A DNA stretch of 64,000 nucleotides from positions 1-64,000 of the forward strand of contig CAZUMW010000017.1 in assembly GCA_964621615.1 (NCBI GenBank). Direction: 5' to 3'. The notes under the pieces were generated by a model. The model had not been told where the DNA came from. It was given only the letters and a program-made list of their open reading frames with translations, and ran no database searches. The DNA is from CAZUMW01 sp964621615. GTDB lineage: Bacteria; Desulfobacterota; WTBG01; CAIYCZ01; CAIRTM01. Shown here in pieces: positions 59,035-64,000 of the stretch (the first letter of the stretch is position 1; each line of letters begins with the position of its first letter). The translations under genes were made by a program, and so were the position numbers.

Positions 59035-60816
59035 ATGAAACTGACACTGAAAGCTAAGTTCCTGCTGACCACGGTCGCGCTGGTTGTCATCGGCCTTGCT
59101 GTATCAACGGTTGTTTCCATCTCAAATTCAAACAGGACAATCGGCTCGATCAGCCAGGACCAGAAAACGCGCCTTGTCGGCGTTGTGGTCAGCCATATTG
59201 ATACCTGGGTTCAGGACAGAAAGCTTGAAATACGCTACTGGGGAAAGCTGGATGTCTTCAGCGTGGTTATTGACGGCGCGTTTCACAAAATGGCCAACAA
59301 GGAGCTCAGTGAGCTTGTTAAGGATTATGCATTCTATTATTCGCTGAATGTAGCAGACAGCACCGGAGAGGTTGTCGCATCATCCGATAGTGAAAAAAAC
59401 ACCGGGAAAAACATCGCCGGCCGCCCCTGGTTTAAAAAAGCGCTTGAGGGGGAGGTTGTTTTTTCGGATGTATTTACCGGCGCGGATAAGCGGCCTGTTT
59501 TTATCATAGCAGGACCGGTCAGCCGCGAAGGCTCGCCGGTGGGCGTCATTACGGGTGTAATCAGCCTGGAGTATTTTAACAGTCATTTTATCGCGCCTGT
59601 ACAGTTCGGGGAAACGGGATTCATTTTTGTTATAAACAGCTCGGGTCAGATAATCGGCCACCCCGACAGCGGACGGCTGATGACCGAGGGGGATGCAGCG
59701 GTCCGGTCAATGCTTGGCTCCGAAACCCGGGAGGGTGTTGTAGAGTATGAAAGCGGCGGGACGGGTGAAATCGCCGCCTACAGGAAGTATGAAGCTTTGG
59801 ACTGGATTGTTGCGACTACGGCGGATAAGGCGGAAATCCTTGCGCCGGGCAGGCGCCTGGGGACAATCAATTTTATTATTGCTTTGTGTGTCGTCGCACT
59901 TGCCGTAGCGGTAACGTTTGTTTTCAGCAGATCTATTGTCAAGCCCATCTACCGGGCAATAGATGCGCTGAGCGGAAGCTCCGACCAGATAAACACATCT
60001 TCGCGTCAGGTTGCCACAGCCAGCCAGTCGCTTGCACAATCAACCAGCGAGCAGGCCTCTTCGCTTGAGGAGACCTCGGCATCGCTTGAGGAGCTTTCCT
60101 CAATGGCGCAGCGCAACTCCGACGGCGCACACAATGTGCGCGATCTTGTCAATCAGACGACGGGCACTGCGCGCGCCGGCGCGGAATCAATGCATAAGCT
60201 TATGAAAGCGATGCAGGGCATAAACGAAAGCGCATCCAAAATCACCAAGATAACCCAGGCAATTGAAGAGATTGCCTTTCAGACAAATCTGCTGTCTCTT
60301 AATGCCGCAGTAGAGGCTGCCCGCGCCGGTGAGGCCGGGCGCGGATTCGCTGTCGTTGCCGAGGAGGTGCGCACTCTGGCGCAGCGCTCCGCAGAGCAGG
60401 CAAAAGAAACAAACCAGCTCATAGCGGAGAGCCTGAATCGTACAACCGAGGGAACGCGTCAGGCTGAAGAAGCAAACAGCTCACTTGAAAATATTCTTTC
60501 CAGCATCCAGAAGGTTGAAACTTTTATTGAGGAGATTGCTTCGGCAAGCAATGATCAGGCGCAGGGGGTAACCCAGCTCAACGCAACGGTATCCCAAATG
60601 GATAAAATTGTTCAGAACACCTCGGCCAGCGCGGAGCAGTCAGCGTCTGCCAGCGAGCAGATGGCGGCGCAGGCCGAAGAGCTTAAAGGTATAGTCAGAA
60701 GCCTTGTTCGCATCGTTGAGGGAGTTGACGTGCACAATATATACGATGCCGATCAGTTTGAGGATTCGAATAACACGGACACGCCGGGCCGGTATCAGCT
60801 GATGTCGGGGGAATGA
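59035..60816 (+). CDS. methyl-accepting chemotaxis protein with Cache sensor
   Basis: A 593-residue chemoreceptor. TM1 about 8-28; double-Cache sensor about 35-278 (LVKDYAFYYSLNVADSTGEVVASS; GRPWFKKALEGEVVFSDVF; GFIFVINSSGQIIGHPDSGRL); TM2 about 282-303; a shortened HAMP-like start (RSIVKPIYRAIDAL); then a long signalling coiled coil with the conserved hairpin EIAFQTNLLSLNAAVEAARAGE and onward (about 410-460). No CheR-docking pentapeptide at the C terminus. SD AAGGGGGG. Its position inside the RND-DUF1302 region suggests sensing of the same compound, but this is inference. Confidence 0.93.
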   Translation: MKLTLKAKFLLTTVALVVIGLAVSTVVSISNSNRTIGSISQDQKTRLVGVVVSHIDTWVQDRKLEIRYWGKLDVFSVVIDGAFHKMANKELSELVKDYAFYYSLNVADSTGEVVASSDSEKNTGKNIAGRPWFKKALEGEVVFSDVFTGADKRPVFIIAGPVSREGSPVGVITGVISLEYFNSHFIAPVQFGETGFIFVINSSGQIIGHPDSGRLMTEGDAAVRSMLGSETREGVVEYESGGTGEIAAYRKYEALDWIVATTADKAEILAPGRRLGTINFIIALCVVALAVAVTFVFSRSIVKPIYRAIDALSGSSDQINTSSRQVATASQSLAQSTSEQASSLEETSASLEELSSMAQRNSDGAHNVRDLVNQTTGTARAGAESMHKLMKAMQGINESASKITKITQAIEEIAFQTNLLSLNAAVEAARAGEAGRGFAVVAEEVRTLAQRSAEQAKETNQLIAESLNRTTEGTRQAEEANSSLENILSSIQKVETFIEEIASASNDQAQGVTQLNATVSQMDKIVQNTSASAEQSASASEQMAAQAEELKGIVRSLVRIVEGVDVHNIYDADQFEDSNNTDTPGRYQLMSGE

Positions 60817-60849
60817 AGCCGGGCGGCCGCATGAATGGAGGAAGCAGAC

Positions 60850-61755
60850 ATGCCGGAATACAGCGATGAGGCACAGGAGGTATTTGAAAAATTTCTATCT
60901 TTTTGGCCGCACATAACACGCCAGTGGCACCGCGAAAAGCTTGAGCGCACCGCAGAGTGTGAGGCTCTTCGTTCAGGCGACGGCCGTGTCACCCGTGACA
61001 CCGCCGTCGCCGCAATTGAAACCGCATTCCCCTCCTTTGAAACATTTACCCTTGCCCTTAAAGATCCCGAGCGCATACAGCGTATTATCCAGAGCCAGCA
61101 GGCAGTTGATGCGGAAAACCCGCAGGTCACCGTGCAGCGCTGGGATCTTCCGAAGGTAACGCTTGAGCGTTCTGTCAAGGATGTTTTTGCGCTGCTTACC
61201 GGCCCCCGCCCGGGGGGCAATACCGACTGCATTATCGACGGCGTGCTCGACGGGGCGAAGCAGGAGGGATGCGCTGTTGAAAAGCTGTGCTTTTCACGGC
61301 TGTGTATTACCCCCTGCACCGGGTGCCTGCGCTGTCAGAAGGAATCCCCGGATACATACTGCGTCATACAGGATGACATGACCTATATTTATAAACGCCT
61401 TTTGGAGTGTGATGCGTTTATCCTGGGCTTTCCGATTTATTCAGCCCGGGAAAGCTGTCACACAACTGTGTTTTTTGACCGGCTGAAGGCGTTGAGCAAC
61501 CCGTGGGAGCCGCGAAAGTTTGACCCCAAAAAGGGCGCGGTGGTATGCACGTGGGGGTGGCCGTCACCGTATTTGTATCGCGATGTGATCACCACAATAG
61601 CGTTTTTGCTTCGCCATTTCGGGGTGGAAACATCGGAAGTAGTCAGCGGATGCGGCTTTTGGGGCGCCTATTATGAAAAGGGCAGTGCACGGCTCGACCA
61701 GACAGGTATGCGCGGCGCTCAGGAAGCAGGCCGCAGTCTGGTATCGGGGGCATAA
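60850..61755 (+). CDS. iron-sulfur flavoprotein (NADPH-dependent FMN reductase-like) with extra N-terminal domain
   Basis: 301 residues from the ATG at 60850, which has GGAGG 8 nt upstream; an ATG at 60835 lacks spacing. The flavodoxin-like part begins at about 105 (VFALLTGPRPGGNTD, FMN phosphate loop) and holds a four-cysteine motif CTGCLRCQ...YC (C156, C159, C162, C171) as in iron-sulfur flavoproteins, and IQDDMTYIYKRLLECDAFILGFPIYS. Residues 1-95 form a helical domain (EVFEKFLSFWPHITRQWHREKLERTAECEA) that I do not recognise with certainty; it faintly resembles small light-independent-reductase-associated domains. It is a cytosolic redox protein, between a chemoreceptor and a haem/split-barrel gene. 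Confidence 0.83.
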   Translation: MPEYSDEAQEVFEKFLSFWPHITRQWHREKLERTAECEALRSGDGRVTRDTAVAAIETAFPSFETFTLALKDPERIQRIIQSQQAVDAENPQVTVQRWDLPKVTLERSVKDVFALLTGPRPGGNTDCIIDGVLDGAKQEGCAVEKLCFSRLCITPCTGCLRCQKESPDTYCVIQDDMTYIYKRLLECDAFILGFPIYSARESCHTTVFFDRLKALSNPWEPRKFDPKKGAVVCTWGWPSPYLYRDVITTIAFLLRHFGVETSEVVSGCGFWGAYYEKGSARLDQTGMRGAQEAGRSLVSGA

Positions 61756-61797
61756 TTGTTAACCGGTTGATTTTGTACAACAGAAAAGGAGGCTCGT

Positions 61798-62616
61798 ATG
61801 ATTACTGGAACAGGAACAAGCTGGAAACGCGCTCTTTCGCTAATGCTGGCAGCGATGCTTTGTGCAGCCACAGCGGCATATGCTGCCGGGGAGAAGAAGG
61901 CGGCTGATGAGGCCGAGGCGATCGATGCGACCGCAACGGTTGAATCGGATCACCCCGAGATGCCCGAGGGGGTGACGTGTAACGACTGTCATGAAATCAA
62001 GCTCGACGCGCAGACCACGGCAACAGAGGTGTGGCTTACCGGCGATTATCTCAAGTGGAAAGCGGGCGAAGGAATTATGCCGCAGGAAAAAGTGTGGCAG
62101 CGTATCGTTGATATTTTCAAAGGCAAAAACATGAAGCGCACCTTTGTGCTTGCCACCTCATTTAATAACCGGCCCTACACAATAACCGCTGATTTTGCCC
62201 TTGATCCGGACAAGAAAGTGCTGTATGCCTTTCATGAAAAGGGCACCGCAAAGCTGTTTCACATCAGGAAAAACCCGTATGTGAGCCTGAACTGGCACCG
62301 GGAGTTTGATGACAATTTTGCAAACGTGCTGTGCTTTCAGGTGCTGGGCACCGCGGAGCTTTTTGAGGGAGGCGACAAGGCGTTCGATGAGGGGCTTGAT
62401 GCATACCCGTATGAGTATGCTGCAAAGGCGCGCAAAATAAGCATCGAGCAGTGGAATCAGATTGTGAAGAAAGAGATGATAATGTCGCGCATCACCATGG
62501 ACCAGATCACGCTTGTCGACGGACAGCTGGCCCGCTCGAACTACCGCACCTCTCAGCGCTGGGTTCGCAGCACGGACTCGGAAGAAAAGAAGACAAACGA
62601 TGCGGGCGGGAAATAA
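61798..62616 (+). CDS. secreted c-type haem motif fused to a PNPOx-like split-barrel domain
   Basis: A 272-residue exported protein. Signal peptide 1-30 (ATAAYAA cleavage), one haem-attachment motif C61-N-D-C64-H65, then from about 75 to 235 a pyridoxamine-5'-phosphate-oxidase-like split barrel (FVLATSFNNRPYTITADFALDPDKK; LFHIRKNPYVSLNWHREFDD; VLCFQVLGTAELFEGG), a fold that usually binds FMN, F420 or haem in the cytosol. The combination predicts a periplasmic haem-flavin or haem-only redox protein. The SD AAAGGAGG is strong. The C-terminal end is Lys/Asp-rich. I do not know a characterised protein with this arrangement. Confidence 0.82.
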   Translation: MITGTGTSWKRALSLMLAAMLCAATAAYAAGEKKAADEAEAIDATATVESDHPEMPEGVTCNDCHEIKLDAQTTATEVWLTGDYLKWKAGEGIMPQEKVWQRIVDIFKGKNMKRTFVLATSFNNRPYTITADFALDPDKKVLYAFHEKGTAKLFHIRKNPYVSLNWHREFDDNFANVLCFQVLGTAELFEGGDKAFDEGLDAYPYEYAAKARKISIEQWNQIVKKEMIMSRITMDQITLVDGQLARSNYRTSQRWVRSTDSEEKKTNDAGGK

Positions 62617-62855
62617 CTGCCTGATGAAGCATCATATATAGAAGCACTACAGACCGCGCGTGTGGCGATCAGAAGCCGTTACAGAACTGCACACTGAAGG
62701 CAGGGCAGCGCATGGGGCAGACCGGAAAGGGCCGCGGCGTGGTTAATGAGCCGGCAGTAAATTAATTTCTTGCAAATCCCGGAAAAGGGATTGTAATATA
62801 AGGCAGCGACAGGCGAAAGTGCCGGTAATTAACCATTAATGTAAAGGAGGGCAGG

Positions 62856-64000
62856 ATGAAAAAACACATATGTTTATGGGGGGCTATGCTGTGCTTTGCA
62901 GCCGGGATGCTGTTTGGGGTTTCGGATGCACAGGCAATAGAGCTGATGGACGGAAAGCTGGTGCTGCACGGCAAAATTTCAGAGCAGTTTCTGTGGCGGC
63001 CTGAGAGCCTTCAGCCGTGGGAGGATGAAAATCTCAACACCTACCGGCTGTTTCATGCACGCACCACGCTCAAGCTGGAGGCGATGGCACATTTATATGA
63101 CGGGCCGAAGTATGAGCTCAATTTTTATACCATTTTGAAAAACTTTTACGATGCCGCGCACCATATCGACCCCGACTATGAGCGCAATGTCAGAAAAATG
63201 AGCGGCAGCCGGGGTATTGAGCAGCTTAAATCATATGAAAAGCCGCGGGACATCATCCGCGAGGCGTATCTGGAACTGAACCACCCCTCCTTTCAGGTGC
63301 GGCTGGGCAAGCAGATCGTGAGCTGGGGTGAGACTTCTGTTGCCCGCATGACCGATATCATCAACCCGGTTGATTTGCGCGGCAACCTCAATCCGGCGTA
63401 TCCGGACTTTGACGAGATAAAGCGCGGGCTGTGGATGGCGCGGTTTCTGTTCACGCCGTTTAACTGGCCGATGAACCTCATGTTTGAGGCTGTTGTTATT
63501 CCCGATTATGAGCCCAACTATGTCTGGCCACAGGGCTATCACCTCTCACACGGCAAAGCCGCACAGTCTCTTCGGGCGCCCAACGAAGCAACGCTCGGAT
63601 GGTATCGCGACACGCCGACCAATGAGTGGACACACCCGGAGGTCGGTTTCCGTATCCGCGGGTTTTTATGGGGATTTGACTGGACGCTGCTGTATTTTTA
63701 TCACCGGGGGGATCAGCCGGTGGTTAAGACCGGTCATTTCATGAGCTCGCAGCTTGCCCCGGCCCTCGGCAGACGCCTTGAGCACGATTACAAATTCGCC
63801 TGGCAGCACAGCATCGGGTTCACCTTCAATAAAACAGTGGACCGCAAAATTACTCTCATTCCGTTCACCAACTGCAGGATGACCGGAAATGTGCTCCGCG
63901 GTGAATTTCTGGCTGAGCTTGGCAAGGATCATGTGGATGTAACGCTGGGCGGTCCGCAGGGGATTGCTCACCGCAGCGACCACAACCGCTATGCCTTTGC
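62856..64000 (+). CDS. DUF1302-like outer-membrane protein, truncated by the window end
   Basis: Starts at ATG 62856 with AAAGGAGGG upstream and stays open to the last base (381 codons); no stop is seen, so only the 5' part is present. Signal peptide to about residue 27 (SDAQA), then antiparallel beta-strand sequence with FQVRLGKQIVSWGETSVARMTDIINPVDLRG, the hallmark block of DUF1302 proteins, and FRIRGFLWGFDWTLLYFY. The family forms an outer-membrane barrel and is recurrently encoded with DUF1329, YCF48-like and RND genes; DUF1329 is not visible before the window ends. It could be the outer-membrane component for the RND exporter's substrate. Confidence 0.85.
   Translation, partial: MKKHICLWGAMLCFAAGMLFGVSDAQAIELMDGKLVLHGKISEQFLWRPESLQPWEDENLNTYRLFHARTTLKLEAMAHLYDGPKYELNFYTILKNFYDAAHHIDPDYERNVRKMSGSRGIEQLKSYEKPRDIIREAYLELNHPSFQVRLGKQIVSWGETSVARMTDIINPVDLRGNLNPAYPDFDEIKRGLWMARFLFTPFNWPMNLMFEAVVIPDYEPNYVWPQGYHLSHGKAAQSLRAPNEATLGWYRDTPTNEWTHPEVGFRIRGFLWGFDWTLLYFYHRGDQPVVKTGHFMSSQLAPALGRRLEHDYKFAWQHSIGFTFNKTVDRKITLIPFTNCRMTGNVLRGEFLAELGKDHVDVTLGGPQGIAHRSDHNRYAF

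Noticed and set aside
1..64000. CRISPR arrays, prophage or integrated plasmid
   Set aside because: No regularly spaced direct repeats, cas, integrase, capsid, partition or replication-initiator genes were seen.

Overview
The window reads as chromosomal DNA of a Gram-negative, probably anaerobic bacterium, most likely a Desulfobacterota (deltaproteobacterial) relative or a neighbouring phylum. This is an inference from gene content: an hldA-type heptose kinase (LPS), a DUF1302 outer-membrane protein, an OmpA/Gly-zipper lipoprotein, a DUF4416-YicC-gmk-pyrF block, a DUF1820 gene, a CooT nickel protein beside a short core-type MetE, and an unusually high density of multidomain histidine kinases. 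No rRNA, CRISPR array or intact transposon was found. There are two tRNAs, Ala(CGC) and Asn(GUU).

Layout. 0.4-6.6 kb: tRNA-Ala and a surface-polysaccharide locus made of two divergent operons (FemAB-like, acyltransferase and GT4 on the minus strand; GT4, LicC-like cytidylyltransferase and TagB/F-like polyol-phosphate transferase on the plus strand). 6.5-15 kb: a minus-strand run of amidohydrolase, MFS carrier, rlmB, pyrF, gmk, yicC, DUF4416, hldA, apt and mtnP. 15-25 kb: signal transduction (REC-HATPase protein, REC-PAS-kinase, Cache kinase divergent from an orphan sulfate-binding lipoprotein, hybrid kinase), interrupted by tRNA-Asn and a histone-H1-like gene. 25-34 kb: OmpA lipoprotein, phasin/UbiB pair, BatE-BatD, two Hsp20 genes and a NapH-like polyferredoxin. 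34-40 kb: CooT, a His-tailed small protein, core MetE, then an acu locus (GNAT-CBS fusion, AcuC deacetylase, AcsA-like protein). 40-44 kb: DUF1820 and the biotin genes bioF-bioH-bioC. 43-49 kb: GT2, a flippase/phosphatase-superfamily fusion and a second phosphatase-superfamily protein. 49-64 kb: a lipoprotein, a sensor kinase and NtrC-type regulator, followed by a YCF48 lipoprotein, an RND transporter, a chemoreceptor, an iron-sulfur flavoprotein, a c-haem/split-barrel protein and a truncated DUF1302 porin-like gene.

Two regions stand out. First, the acu locus has the parts of a reversible lysine-acetylation switch for acetyl-CoA synthetase (acetyltransferase fused to its CBS regulator, and deacetylase), but the synthetase homologue it carries has lost the ATP-binding P-loop, the A8 hinge residues and the C-terminal catalytic/acetylated lysine while the rest of the fold stays clearly AcsA-like. 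It looks like a pseudoenzyme inside its own regulatory operon. Second, the right-hand end looks like a self-contained sigma-54-controlled envelope system: an NtrC-family activator lies upstream of a 9-bp inverted repeat and a -24/-12 promoter with exact 10-nt GG-GC spacing, which precede the YCF48-RND genes and, further on, a chemoreceptor and two unusual redox proteins.
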